The notes under the pieces: model-generated | Told to the model about the DNA's origin: nothing | What the model saw: the letters and a program-made list of their open reading frames with translations, nothing else | Database searches by the model: none | Shown here: positions 9,275 to 17,786 of the stretch, piece by piece | Position numbering within the stretch: position 1 is the stretch's first letter | How the letters are laid out: every line of letters begins with the position of its first letter | Source: Salinisphaera sp035690525 | GTDB taxonomy: Bacteria; Pseudomonadota; Gammaproteobacteria; Nevskiales; Salinisphaeraceae | Reading direction: 5' to 3' | DNA: 64,000 nt | Assembly: GCF_035690525.1 (NCBI RefSeq) | Contig: NZ_DASSKM010000085.1 | Span: forward strand, 10,867-74,866 | Made by a program: the position numbers and the translations under genes

Positions 9275-10081
9275 TCAGACACCGAAGCCGACGAGCGCAG
9301 CATGCACGAGTAGCGCGACGATGATCGCCCAGCCGAAGCTGGCCAATGTGCCGATAATCACAATCTCGCTGACCCGGGGCTCACGTGTGTAGCGAAACCG
9401 CAGAATCGATTTTGCCGCGATCACGAAACCGATCGCGTTGAACTGGCCAAGCAGTACGAACAGAAACACCAGCGTACGTTCGAGCCAGCCGATCCAGGCG
9501 CCGGCCCCGGGCAGCTGCGGGCTGCCGGTCTTATCCTCGCTGGTGGCCCGGTCCTCGCCGGCGACCCGGTCCTCGCCGGCGGCCCGCGCGGAATGAAAAC
9601 CGAGCATAAGTTGGGCCAGCATTAAATCGCCGGCCCGGGTCGCCAACCAGAAACCGCCGGCGAGCGCGAAGCCGATCGACAGAAACTGCGCGCTCGAACC
9701 GCCCAGCAGAATCGGCCAGAGCCCGGCCGAAAAAGCATGCGGCCAAAGCACGGCTGCGATGGCGACGAACGTCAGATGCGCGACCTGATCGATCGCGAAC
9801 AGCCGCAGCGAACCGAACGGCGTCATCGCCGCCCAGGCCGCGACGCGCGGATGAATTTTGCACGCATCGATGATGCCGTGGGAACCGGCAACAAGCGCCA
9901 CCGCGGCCCAGGCGCCGAGCGACGCCGCGCCGAGCGCGAGCGCTGCCGTGATCGCGACGCAGCCGATATGCAGCGCGAAAATCGTCGGCCGGTGCTTGGC
10001 CACGACCAGACCACGGGTTTGGAACAGGAAGTCGGCGAGGACATGCGCGAACACAAGCGCGACGAGGCTTTTTAGCATCAT
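9275..10081 (-). CDS. DUF3307 integral membrane protein
   Basis: 268 residues with six or seven hydrophobic helices. The N-terminal signature HVLADFLFQT is the DUF3307 hallmark. A hydrophilic loop near residues 165-190 contains a small tandem repeat (AGEDRVAGEDRATSEDK) that is also visible as a short DNA repeat at 9537-9590. DUF3307 genes are often next to SatD-like genes, as here, and their function is unknown. The gene lies between the 46-bp palindrome and udgX, whose start is only 2 bases beyond this stop, so translational coupling with udgX is likely. Confidence 0.8.
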   Translation of the reverse strand: MMLKSLVALVFAHVLADFLFQTRGLVVAKHRPTIFALHIGCVAITAALALGAASLGAWAAVALVAGSHGIIDACKIHPRVAAWAAMTPFGSLRLFAIDQVAHLTFVAIAAVLWPHAFSAGLWPILLGGSSAQFLSIGFALAGGFWLATRAGDLMLAQLMLGFHSARAAGEDRVAGEDRATSEDKTGSPQLPGAGAWIGWLERTLVFLFVLLGQFNAIGFVIAAKSILRFRYTREPRVSEIVIIGTLASFGWAIIVALLVHAALVGFGV

Positions 10082-10120
10082 GGCGCGCTCATTCGCCCGG
10101 CCACGCCTGGGCGTATCCAG

Positions 10121-10166
10121 ACAGCCATTTTCGGCTGTTTATTTAAAAACAGTCGAAAATGGCTGT
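10121..10166. promoter_or_regulatory. 46-bp double palindrome upstream of the DUF3307 gene (putative operator)
   Basis: Arms of 20 bp (10121-10140 and 10147-10166) are reverse complements with one mismatch around ATTTAA. Each arm is itself palindromic: ACAGCC and GGCTGT around ATTTTC in the left arm, and the same with one mismatch in the right. It sits about 40 bp before the DUF3307 start, has no T-tract, and looks like a pair of protein-binding sites rather than a terminator. The inner CTGT...ACAG spacing is 10, not the 8 of LexA. Confidence 0.65.
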
Positions 10167-10193
10167 TATGGGCGCCGCCGGCCCGGCATAACC

Positions 10194-10832
10194 TCATGCC
10201 CATGCCGATTCGAAAGCCTCGATCGCTTCAAACAATGCATGGCCGCCGGCGCGCGTGAAATGCGTCTGAATCGTCTGCGGCTGGACCGACAGCGCGTCGG
10301 CCACATCGTTCATCGGCGGCGGCGCCGGGCCGGCCAGGCGCATGAAAATATCCGCCTGGCGCGCGGTCCAGTGCCGGGAACGTTCGTCGCAAACCGCGAA
10401 TAGGCCGAGCGCGAGCGCCCGGGCGGCCGACGTATCGAAACCGCCTTCGATACGCCAGAGCCGATGTACGCCCAAGGCTTCCAAACCGCGCCCCGAGCGC
10501 TCGAACGCCAAGCCGGAGGAGGCGGCCAAACTCGCCCCGGCCTCGGCGGCGCCGATGCCCACGCCGATACGCGTTTCGCCCCGATCGCAGGCGAGGCGAA
10601 CCGCCGCCCGGGCGAACAGACAGGCGCGCAGCGCGTGCGCCGGCGCGTGCAGCCGCATTTGCCAGCCATCGCCGCGAAACCGCTCATAGCGCACGTCGGT
10701 CTCGCCCGGCCAGGTGCCCATGCGCGCCGCCATATCGGACAGCGCCTGCATGACGGTATCTAGCGCGCGCTCGGATAACGCGGACGATTTCACGATATCG
10801 CCGGTCAACACACAGAAAATCGGGTCGGCCAT
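10194..10832 (-). CDS. SatD-like protein with C-terminal helix-turn-helix
   Basis: 212 residues from the ATG at 10832; an in-frame upstream ATG at 10901 would overlap the radical-SAM gene and add no conserved sequence. The N-terminal CVLTGDIVKSS is the SatD signature. The middle (RFRGDGWQMRL, RIGVGIGAA) resembles a nucleotide-cyclase-like alpha/beta fold found in this family. The last 60 residues (MNDVADALSVQPQTIQTHF) look like a DNA-binding helix-turn-helix. It follows the radical-SAM gene by 28 bases and precedes a palindromic element and the DUF3307 gene. I infer that it is a regulator of the downstream pair; the role is not experimentally known to me. Confidence 0.75.
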   Translation of the reverse strand: MADPIFCVLTGDIVKSSALSERALDTVMQALSDMAARMGTWPGETDVRYERFRGDGWQMRLHAPAHALRACLFARAAVRLACDRGETRIGVGIGAAEAGASLAASSGLAFERSGRGLEALGVHRLWRIEGGFDTSAARALALGLFAVCDERSRHWTARQADIFMRLAGPAPPPMNDVADALSVQPQTIQTHFTRAGGHALFEAIEAFESAWA

Positions 10833-10860
10833 AGCTGCTCGTTCTCCCTGATCGCACGGG

Positions 10861-12132
10861 CTAGAAGTCAAAACTGTGCTGCGCGGCCGCGGGCGGCGCA
10901 AATCGCGCGGCGAGCCGTGCGCTGCTCGCCTCGCCGATGCCCGGGTGATGGTTGGCGCAGACTATGAACGGCATGGCCTTCTTGACCCCGGCCTTGAGCG
11001 CGACCAGGTCTTCGAGCCGCACTTTCTGCCAGCGCCGCAGGGCGAGAATACGGTCGACCGATTTCACGCCGAGCCCCGGTACGCGCAGCAACCGCTCGCG
11101 ATCGTCACGATTGAGATTCACCGGAAAATAAGCGCGGTTGCGCAGCGCCCAGCCCAATTTGGGATCGACCTCCAAATCGAGCATACCGGCCGCCGCGTCG
11201 TCGCCGGCGGTGATCTCGTCGTGGCGATAGCCATAGAAACGAATCAGCCAGTCGGACTGGTACAGCCGGTGCTCGCGGACCAGTGACGTGCGCCGCGCCG
11301 GCAGCTTCGCCGAGGCGTCCGGAATCGGCGAGAAGGCGGAAAAATAGACGCGCTTCAGCCGATACGACGAATACAAATCGGCCGTGGTCGCCAGAATCTC
11401 GGCGTCGGTCGACGGCTCGGCGCCGATAATCATCTGCGTGGACTGGCCGGCCGGCGCGAAGCGCTCGATCGCCGCGGGTTTGGGCCGTGCGCTGGTAATA
11501 CGCCGGGCGGCGCGGCGCGCCTCGGCCTGCTCTTCCCGACGGGCGCGAATACGCGCCATCGAGAGTTTGATGGTGCGATGATCCTTCTCCGGCGCGAGCT
11601 CGCGCAGTGCGACCCGCGTCGGCAGCTCCACGTTGATCGACAGACGATCGGCGTATCGCCCCGCTTCGGCCAATAATTCGCCGTCGGCGTCGGGAATGGT
11701 CTTGAGATGGATATAGCCACGAAAATCGTGCTCGATGCGCAGGCAGCGCGCGACCTCGACCAACCGGGCCATGGTGTAGTCGGCGGTCTGGATCACGCCC
11801 GAGGACAGAAACAGCCCCTCGATATAGTTGCGTTTATAGAAATCCAGGGTCAGATCGACCACTTCCTTGGGCGTGAATCGCGCCCGGCGCACGTTCGACG
11901 AGTTGCGGTTGATGCAGTAGCTGCATTCGTAGATACAGAAATTGGTCAACAGAATTTTGAGCAGCGAGATACAGCGGCCGTCCGGGGCGTACGCATGGCA
12001 GATACCCGAGCCCCCGGCCGAACCGACCCCGCGCCCGCCGAGCGACGAACGCGATGCGGTACCGCTCGAGGCACAGGACGCGTCGTATTTGGCGGCGTCC
12101 GCGAGAATCGCCAGTTTTTCGATCGTCTCCAT
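10861..12132 (-). CDS. radical SAM protein, putative DNA modification/repair (TIGR03916 type)
   Basis: 423 residues. The radical-SAM cluster motif CIYECSYC (CX3CX2C) lies near residue 70, after an N-terminal motif KLAILADAAKYDASCASSG characteristic of this family. A helix-hairpin-helix-like segment follows at the C-terminus (LLRVPGLGVKSVDRIL), which would bind DNA. The family is regularly paired with DUF4130-UdgX, encoded three genes downstream here. A perfect LexA box ends one base before the ATG, so the gene should be SOS-induced. No Shine-Dalgarno is possible between box and start, suggesting a leaderless message. The substrate is unknown. Confidence 0.9.
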   Translation of the reverse strand: METIEKLAILADAAKYDASCASSGTASRSSLGGRGVGSAGGSGICHAYAPDGRCISLLKILLTNFCIYECSYCINRNSSNVRRARFTPKEVVDLTLDFYKRNYIEGLFLSSGVIQTADYTMARLVEVARCLRIEHDFRGYIHLKTIPDADGELLAEAGRYADRLSINVELPTRVALRELAPEKDHRTIKLSMARIRARREEQAEARRAARRITSARPKPAAIERFAPAGQSTQMIIGAEPSTDAEILATTADLYSSYRLKRVYFSAFSPIPDASAKLPARRTSLVREHRLYQSDWLIRFYGYRHDEITAGDDAAAGMLDLEVDPKLGWALRNRAYFPVNLNRDDRERLLRVPGLGVKSVDRILALRRWQKVRLEDLVALKAGVKKAMPFIVCANHHPGIGEASSARLAARFAPPAAAQHSFDF

Positions 12133-12133
12133 A

Positions 12134-12149
12134 CTGTCTATTTATACAG
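12134..12149 (-). promoter_or_regulatory. LexA (SOS) box at the head of the repair operon
   Basis: Read on the minus strand the site is CTGTATAAATAGACAG, an exact CTGT-N8-ACAG match to the gammaproteobacterial LexA consensus with an AT-rich core. It contains a TATAAA-like -10 element placed so that transcription would start at or next to the ATG at 12132. The divergent arfB gene begins 95 bp away. Confidence 0.85.
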
Positions 12150-12243
12150 CTTTTTAGCGATCGGATGCACCCCTTCGTCCCGGGCTTGCCGCAATCGCCC
12201 ACCTGTACCAGCATGAAGCCATTCATCCGCGCCGATCGTCGCG

Positions 12244-12669
12244 ATGCTGCGTATTTCCAATACCGTCGTTCTGGGGGAACACGAGATCGAATGGTGGGCC
12301 GTGCGCGCGCAAGGCGCGGGCGGACAAAAGGTCAACAAGACCAATTCGGCCGTACACCTGCGTTTCGCGATCCAGACATCGTCGCTGCCCGAGGTTTACA
12401 AGACCCGGCTGATGGGGCGTGCGGGCGCCGATCAGCGTTTTACGCGCGACGGCACAATCGTGATCAAGGCCCAGCAGTATCGAAGCCGGGAAGCCAATTT
12501 GGAGGATGCGCGCCGACGGCTGGCCGCGATCGTGGCCGCCGCCGGCCGGACACCGAAAAAACGCCGGCCGACCCGGCCGTCGAAGGCGGCCCGCCGCAAA
12601 CGCACCGACGACAAAAAGCGCCGCGGCCGGCTCAAGGTGCTGCGCGGCCGGGGAAGATCTTCGGACTAG
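12244..12669 (+). CDS. arfB: alternative ribosome-rescue factor ArfB (peptidyl-tRNA hydrolase, YaeJ)
   Basis: 141 residues, normal for ArfB. The catalytic GGQ motif is in RAQGAGGQKVNKTNSAVHL (about residues 20-40), followed by the release-factor-like fold. The C-terminal 35 residues are strongly basic (KRRPTRPSKAARRKRTDDKK, KRRGRLKVLRG) and in this family enter the empty mRNA channel of a stalled ribosome. ArfB then hydrolyses the peptidyl-tRNA and frees the ribosome. The gene is divergent from the SOS-type repair operon and overlaps the convergent AraC-type gene by 4 bases. Confidence 0.95.
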   Translation: MLRISNTVVLGEHEIEWWAVRAQGAGGQKVNKTNSAVHLRFAIQTSSLPEVYKTRLMGRAGADQRFTRDGTIVIKAQQYRSREANLEDARRRLAAIVAAAGRTPKKRRPTRPSKAARRKRTDDKKRRGRLKVLRGRGRSSD

Positions 12670-13643
12670 GAGGCGATCGACTCGTCGACCGCGTCGGCCC
12701 CGAACCCGTGATCGTGGGTCGGCGCGACGCCGAAATAGCGTTTGTACTCGCGCGAAAACTGGGACGCGCTCTGGTAGCCGACCGCGCTGGCCGCGCCGCT
12801 GACGTTGGCCGCGTTCCGAATCAGCAGATCGCGCGCCCGCAACAGGCGGATACGCTTCTGGTATTGCAGCGGCGAGATCCGCGTGAGTTGCTTGAAGTGG
12901 GCATGGAAGCTCGACACGCTCATATGCGCGCGCGCCGCGAGCGCGGGCACCGACAGCGGTAACGCATAATCGGCGCGCAACGTCTCGATCGCTCCGCCGA
13001 TCCGCGCGTAGGCGCCCTGGGATTGGAGCAACTGGCGCAGCAGATGCCCCTGCGGCCCGCGCAGGGCCTCGAAGATCACTTCGCGAATTCGGGCATGGCC
13101 GAGCGCCCGCACAGCCGCCGGATCATCCAGGCAATCAAGCAACCGCTCCAACGCCTCGCCGATGGCGCCGTCGAGCGTCACCGCGGCCATGGGCAAGGTG
13201 TCCGCGGCGTGCGCAATGTCCCGGCCGGCCTCGACCGGACCCACGGCGCCCGCGAGTTCGGCCAGCAGTTCGGGCGCGATACGCAGCGCGGCGCCCAGCA
13301 ACGGCTCGTCGGCCGAGCCGCCGGTTTCGCACTCGAACGGCAAGGGCATCGCCTGCACCAGGTAATGACCGGCGCCGTAGCGAATCACGCGGTCGTCGAT
13401 AAACCCGGTTTTTTCGCCCTGAACGATGAAGATGAGCCCCGGTTCGTACACGATCGGCTCGCGTGCGCGCCGGCAGTGCGACGCCACCAGCGACAGTGCA
13501 TGCAGCGCCGTGTCGTTGAAGCCGTCATGGCGTATATGGCGTTCGATCGTTCGGACCATGCGGCCGTGTAACGCCGAATCGGACCTTCTTGTCTGCCGGA
13601 TCGTCTGCTCGGTCATCACGAAGCCGTACTGCTGAACAGGCAT
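12666..13643 (-). CDS. AraC-family transcriptional regulator
   Basis: About 325 residues from the ATG at 13643; GTG 13655 and ATG 13616 are alternatives and no clear ribosome site decides. The N-terminal part has the AraC_N (cupin-like) pattern with EPGLIFIVQGEKTGFI and GHYLVQAMPLPFECE. The C-terminal 100 residues carry the double helix-turn-helix (ARAHMSVSSFHAHFKQLT, RIRLLRARDLLI and GYQSASQFSREYKRYFG). It is divergent from the zinc alcohol dehydrogenase 160 bp away. The arrangement parallels E. coli yqhC-yqhD, so regulation of that dehydrogenase, perhaps in response to aldehydes, is a reasonable inference. Confidence 0.85.
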   Translation of the reverse strand: MPVQQYGFVMTEQTIRQTRRSDSALHGRMVRTIERHIRHDGFNDTALHALSLVASHCRRAREPIVYEPGLIFIVQGEKTGFIDDRVIRYGAGHYLVQAMPLPFECETGGSADEPLLGAALRIAPELLAELAGAVGPVEAGRDIAHAADTLPMAAVTLDGAIGEALERLLDCLDDPAAVRALGHARIREVIFEALRGPQGHLLRQLLQSQGAYARIGGAIETLRADYALPLSVPALAARAHMSVSSFHAHFKQLTRISPLQYQKRIRLLRARDLLIRNAANVSGAASAVGYQSASQFSREYKRYFGVAPTHDHGFGADAVDESIAS

Positions 13644-13809
13644 ACAATTGTGCACGAACTCGCCCCGGTTACCGCGCCTACGCCGCCGTCTTTCATAGTT
13701 TCGGGCATAAACAAGCCAGAAACGCCTATGGTTTCAACCGGCCGGCGAACCCATCCTGAATATCGACGGCAGGCCGGCGCCTGCACTCATCCGATGCAAA
13801 GGAGACCCC

Positions 13810-14874
13810 ATGCCTACCGAGACCCAAGCCTACGCCGCGCACGCGGCCGACCAGCCGCTCGAGCACTGGCATTTCGAGCGTCGCGATCCGCGGCCGGACG
13901 ATGTTTCGATCGAGATCCTCTACTGTGGCGTCTGCCACTCGGATTTACACTTTGCCAAGAACGACTGGGGCTTCACCGAATTTCCGGTCGTGCCGGGCCA
14001 CGAGATCGTCGGCCGGGTCACGCAGGTCGGCCCCGAGGTCCGCAATTACAAGGAAGGCGATCTGGTCGGCGTCGGCTGCATGGTCGATTCCTGCCGCGAA
14101 TGCCAAGCCTGCAACGACGGGCTGGAACAGTACTGCCTGAACGGTTTCACCATGACCTACGGCAGCGAAGATCGCCACGACGGCACGATGACCCAGGGCG
14201 GCTATTCCAATTTCGTGGTCGTTGCCGAGCGCTTCGTGCTCAGGATGCCCGACGGCATCGACCTGAAATCCGCCGCGCCGCTGATGTGTGCCGGCATCAC
14301 CACCTATTCGCCGCTCAAGCACTACGGCGTCAAACCCGGCCACAAGATCGGCGTGATCGGTATGGGCGGTCTGGGCCATATGGGCGTCAAGCTCGCCCGG
14401 GCGCTGGGCGCAGAAGTCACGGTGTTCACCCGCTCCGAGTCCAAGGTCGCCGAGGCCAAGTCCAACGGCGCCGATCATGTCGTGGTCTCGACCGACGACG
14501 ATCAGATGAACGCCGTGGCGGAAACCTTCGACTTCATGCTCGACACGGTGCCGGTCCAGCATCCGATCGATCCGTATCTGGGCGCGCTGAAGTACGACGG
14601 CACTCATATTCTGGTCGGCCTGTTGGACCCGATCGAGCCGGCCATCACCGGCATGAACCTGATCTTCAAGCGCCGCGTGATCGGCGGTTCGCTGATCGGC
14701 GGCATGCCGGAGACCCAGGAAGTGCTCGATTTCTGCGCCGAGCGCGGCATCACCTGCGATGTCGAGATGATCGACATCAACGACATCAACCAGGCCTTCG
14801 AACGCATGAAAGCGGGCGATGTCCGGTATCGCTTCGTGATCGACATGGCTTCGATGAAACACAAAGCCGCCTAA
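13810..14874 (+). CDS. zinc-dependent NAD(P)H alcohol/aldehyde dehydrogenase (cinnamyl-alcohol type)
   Basis: 354 residues preceded by a good ribosome site (AAAGGAGA). The catalytic zinc ligands are visible in CGVCHSD and GHE (VVPGHEIVG), and the structural zinc Cys cluster in CMVDSCRECQACNDGLEQYC. The Rossmann nucleotide motif is GMGGLGHMGVKLARALGA. The sequence matches the CAD/YahK subfamily, which reduces a range of aldehydes, usually with NADPH. The AraC-type gene diverges from it. A palindromic dispersed repeat follows the stop. Confidence 0.92.
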   Translation: MPTETQAYAAHAADQPLEHWHFERRDPRPDDVSIEILYCGVCHSDLHFAKNDWGFTEFPVVPGHEIVGRVTQVGPEVRNYKEGDLVGVGCMVDSCRECQACNDGLEQYCLNGFTMTYGSEDRHDGTMTQGGYSNFVVVAERFVLRMPDGIDLKSAAPLMCAGITTYSPLKHYGVKPGHKIGVIGMGGLGHMGVKLARALGAEVTVFTRSESKVAEAKSNGADHVVVSTDDDQMNAVAETFDFMLDTVPVQHPIDPYLGALKYDGTHILVGLLDPIEPAITGMNLIFKRRVIGGSLIGGMPETQEVLDFCAERGITCDVEMIDINDINQAFERMKAGDVRYRFVIDMASMKHKAA

Positions 14875-14892
14875 TATTTTTGCAGGCTGGCC

Positions 14893-15052
14893 TGCAAAAC
14901 AAGGATACAAAAGGAAGAAGAAAACAGTCCGCAAATGAACGCGAAAAACGCAAATAAAAATAAATTTTTCTTTATTTGCATACATCGGCGTTTATTTGCG
15001 GACTTGCTCTTTTTCTTATCGGCTATCGTTACATCATGGTAGCGGTTGGTAT
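14893..15052. repeat. dispersed palindromic element, copy 1
   Basis: A non-coding element with a 77-bp core (14927-15003) bounded by 16-bp inverted ends, GTCCGCAAATGAACGC and GCGTTTATTTGCGGAC. The same element, inverted, occurs at 58989-59157 with high identity over roughly 130 bp. The right end reads GGTTGGTAT and stops exactly at the stop codon of the alpha/beta hydrolase gene. AT-rich centre in a GC-rich genome; no coding potential. Confidence 0.85.
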
Positions 15053-15885
15053 TAGTCCAGAAACTCGATCAACGCGCGATTGAATTCATCGACATGCGTG
15101 GCGTTGACGGCGTGTGGCGCGCCCTGGATCACCACCAGCGAGGCATCCGTTATGCTTTCGGCGGTGCGCTGGCCGGAAACCTCCAACGGCACGATGCCAT
15201 CGGCATCGCCGTGGATGACCAGCGTGGGCACATCGATGCGCGCCAGGTCGGCGCGAAAATCGGTCCGGCCGAAGGCTGCGATGCAGTCCAGCGTGCCTTT
15301 AGGCGACGCGCCCCACGCCAGATTGCGGTGATAGATGCGCGCCGCCTCGCTGACCCACAGGCCATCTTCCTCGGTCGAGAAGAATTTGAACGAGAAATCG
15401 TCCATGAAGGCCAGCCGGTCGCCGGTCACGCCGGCCTCGAACTGCTCGATGGTGGCGTCGTCCAGACCGCCCTCGGGATTGTCGTCGGTCTGGTACAGAT
15501 ACGGCGGCACGGCCGCGGCGAACACCGCGCCCGCAATACGCGAACCGCCGTAGGTGCCGAGATAGCGCGCCACTTCGCCGCCGCCCATGGAAAAGCCGAC
15601 CAGGGTGGCATCGTGCAGATCCAGCCGTTCCATTAGCGCGTTGAGATCGGCGGCCAGGGTATCGTAGTCGTAGCCGTTCCACGGCTGGGACGAATGGCCG
15701 AAGCCGCGCCGATCGTAGGTGATCACGCGATAGCCGGCCTCGACCAGCGGGCGGACCTGGTTCTCCCAGGAGCGGCCGGACAGCGGCCAGCCGTGAATCA
15801 ACACGACCGGGCGCCCGGCGCCGACATCCTCGTAATAAAGCTCGACCGGAGCCGAGTTTTCCGTGGCGACCTGAATATAAGCCAT
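15052..15885 (-). CDS. alpha/beta hydrolase of the non-haem chloroperoxidase/arylesterase type
   Basis: 277 residues, the usual length of the cofactor-free haloperoxidase group. The oxyanion motif is VVLIHGWPLSGRSWE, the nucleophile elbow GFSMGGGE (Ser near residue 98), the acid DADGIVP, and the catalytic His in GAPHAVNATH. These proteins are serine hydrolases (esterases) with incidental perhydrolase activity; their natural substrates are mostly unknown. The stop codon abuts the dispersed palindromic element. It lies alone between adh and the fructose PTS genes, and the link to either is unclear. Confidence 0.88.
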   Translation of the reverse strand: MAYIQVATENSAPVELYYEDVGAGRPVVLIHGWPLSGRSWENQVRPLVEAGYRVITYDRRGFGHSSQPWNGYDYDTLAADLNALMERLDLHDATLVGFSMGGGEVARYLGTYGGSRIAGAVFAAAVPPYLYQTDDNPEGGLDDATIEQFEAGVTGDRLAFMDDFSFKFFSTEEDGLWVSEAARIYHRNLAWGASPKGTLDCIAAFGRTDFRADLARIDVPTLVIHGDADGIVPLEVSGQRTAESITDASLVVIQGAPHAVNATHVDEFNRALIEFLD

Positions 15886-15968
15886 TCCTAATCTCCGCTA
15901 AAAGCGAGTAATCAACCCGCCCAATATGCGCCGGTGCGTCGCGCTACGAAAGAGCGGGATGGCGAGCG

Positions 15969-17762
15969 TCAGGATGCCCGCGAGGGATTCAGATCGAGCG
16001 AATCGGCGACATCGGCCGCGCCCGCCCCGCCGGTCAGGCGCGGCTTGATCACGGCGTAAACCAGCCCGGTTACCAGCGAACCGGCGGCAATCGCGCCCAA
16101 ATAAAGGCCGATGTGGTTGATCGCGTTGGGAATGAGCAGCACGAACAAACCGCCGTGCGGCGCCATCAGCTTGCAACTGAAGTACATGCTCAAGCCGCCG
16201 GCCACCGCGCCACCCGCGATGCAGCAAGGGATCACCCGTAACGGGTCGCGGGCGGCGAACGGAATCGCGCCCTCGGTGATGAAGCACAGCCCGAGCACCA
16301 GCGCGGCCAGGCCGCCTTCGCGCTCGGCGGCATCGAACTTCGGCCGGGCGACCAGGCTGGCCACGCCCAGCCCGATCGGCGGCACCATGCCGCCGGCCAT
16401 GATCGCGGCCATCGGCAGATAGGTATGCGTGGACAACAAGCCCACGCCGAACGCATAGGCGGCCTTGTTGATCGGCCCGCCCATGTCGAGGCACATCATG
16501 CCGCCCAGCAGCAGACCCAGCATCACGGCATCGGTCGAACCCATCGAATTCAGGAAGCTCGTGAGCGTGCTGAGGGTCGCCGCCGCCGGCGCGCCGATGA
16601 CATAGATCATGACTAGCCCGGTCGCCAGACTCGACAGCAGCGGGATAATCAGAACCGGGTTGAGCGACTGGATGCTCGCCGGCAGCGGTACGAGACGCTT
16701 GACCGCGAGCGCGGTATAGCCGCCGAGAAAGCCGGCGACAATACCGCCGATGAAGCCGGTACCGATACCGGTGGCCAACCAGCCGCCGATCAGCCCCGGC
16801 GTCAAGCCCGGCCGGCCGGCGATGGAATAGGCGATATAACCGGCCAGCACCGGCACCATCAGCTTGAACGCCGAGCCGGCGCCGATCTGCATCAGCGCGG
16901 CCGCGAAGCTGCCCTGTTCGTCCGCGGCATGAATGCCGAACGCGAACGACAACGCGATGCACAAACCGCCGGCCACCACCATCGGCAGCATGAACGACGC
17001 GCCAGCCGACAAATGTTTATAGACGCCGCGGTCCTTGATGCCGTCTTTCACGGCGTCCTGGGGCTCCGGCTCCGGCGCCGGTGCGCCGCCTTCGGCCGGG
17101 CCTTCGGGCTCGACCGCGGCCTCCGCCAACGCGGCCTCGATCGTCGCCCGCGCGCGCTGCAACGCCGCGCCGGTCGAGGCGCGATAGACCCGCTTACCGG
17201 CAAAGCGAGAGTCGTCCACTTCGATATCGCAGGCCAGCAGCACGATATCCGCCGCCGCGATCTCCTCGTCGGTGAGCGCGTCCCGGGCTCCGACCGAGCC
17301 CTGGGTTTCGATCCGCACCTCGTGGCCCATCGAACGTCCGGCATCGGTCAATGCCTCGGCGACCATGAAGGTATGCGCCACGCCGGACGGGCAGGCCGCG
17401 ATGCCGACGATGCGGGCGCCGTCGCCGCCGGCCCGACTCACCGGCTCGGCCGCCGGCTCCGGTTCGAGCTCGGCATCCTCGGCCGGATCGTAGGGCGTCG
17501 CCGCCCCTCGCGCGGTTTCGATCACGCGTCCGGGATCGGCCAGCGCATCGGCCGGCGTCGCGCGATACAGCGGCCGGCCTGCGTAGCGCGACAGATCGAC
17601 CGGCGCGCTGGCGGCAACGATGACCAGATCGGCCGCGCCCGGATTCTCGCCGTGAACGGCCGGCGTATGCCCGGCCCGCTCGGCCGCCCGCGCCAGCCGC
17701 TGCGCCGCCAGCCACGACGTGGCATTTCCGCCGGGACAGGCCGTGACTATGGTGATATTCAT
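15969..17762 (-). CDS. fruA: fructose PTS enzyme IIB'BC (FruA)
   Basis: 597 residues. Two EIIB-like domains come first: a degenerate IIB' (MNITIVTACPGGNATSW, residues 1-95) and a IIB domain with the phosphorylatable Cys in IAACPSGVAHTFMVAEAL (about 117-215). After a Pro/Glu linker follows the IIC membrane domain (about 250-590) with GGPINKAAYAFGVGLL and FITEGAIPFAARDP. The protein imports fructose and phosphorylates it at C1. It is 24 bases downstream of fruB in the same operon. The usual fruK between the two is absent, so fructose 1-phosphate must be handled elsewhere. Confidence 0.93.
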   Translation of the reverse strand: MNITIVTACPGGNATSWLAAQRLARAAERAGHTPAVHGENPGAADLVIVAASAPVDLSRYAGRPLYRATPADALADPGRVIETARGAATPYDPAEDAELEPEPAAEPVSRAGGDGARIVGIAACPSGVAHTFMVAEALTDAGRSMGHEVRIETQGSVGARDALTDEEIAAADIVLLACDIEVDDSRFAGKRVYRASTGAALQRARATIEAALAEAAVEPEGPAEGGAPAPEPEPQDAVKDGIKDRGVYKHLSAGASFMLPMVVAGGLCIALSFAFGIHAADEQGSFAAALMQIGAGSAFKLMVPVLAGYIAYSIAGRPGLTPGLIGGWLATGIGTGFIGGIVAGFLGGYTALAVKRLVPLPASIQSLNPVLIIPLLSSLATGLVMIYVIGAPAAATLSTLTSFLNSMGSTDAVMLGLLLGGMMCLDMGGPINKAAYAFGVGLLSTHTYLPMAAIMAGGMVPPIGLGVASLVARPKFDAAEREGGLAALVLGLCFITEGAIPFAARDPLRVIPCCIAGGAVAGGLSMYFSCKLMAPHGGLFVLLIPNAINHIGLYLGAIAAGSLVTGLVYAVIKPRLTGGAGAADVADSLDLNPSRAS

Positions 17763-17786
17763 TCTTCGACTCCAGGGTCTGTTTTT

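Noticed and set aside
10121..10166. Reading the 46-bp palindrome as a LexA box or a terminator
   Set aside because: The CTGT...ACAG spacing is 10 instead of 8, and there is no T-tract; an operator for another protein fits better.
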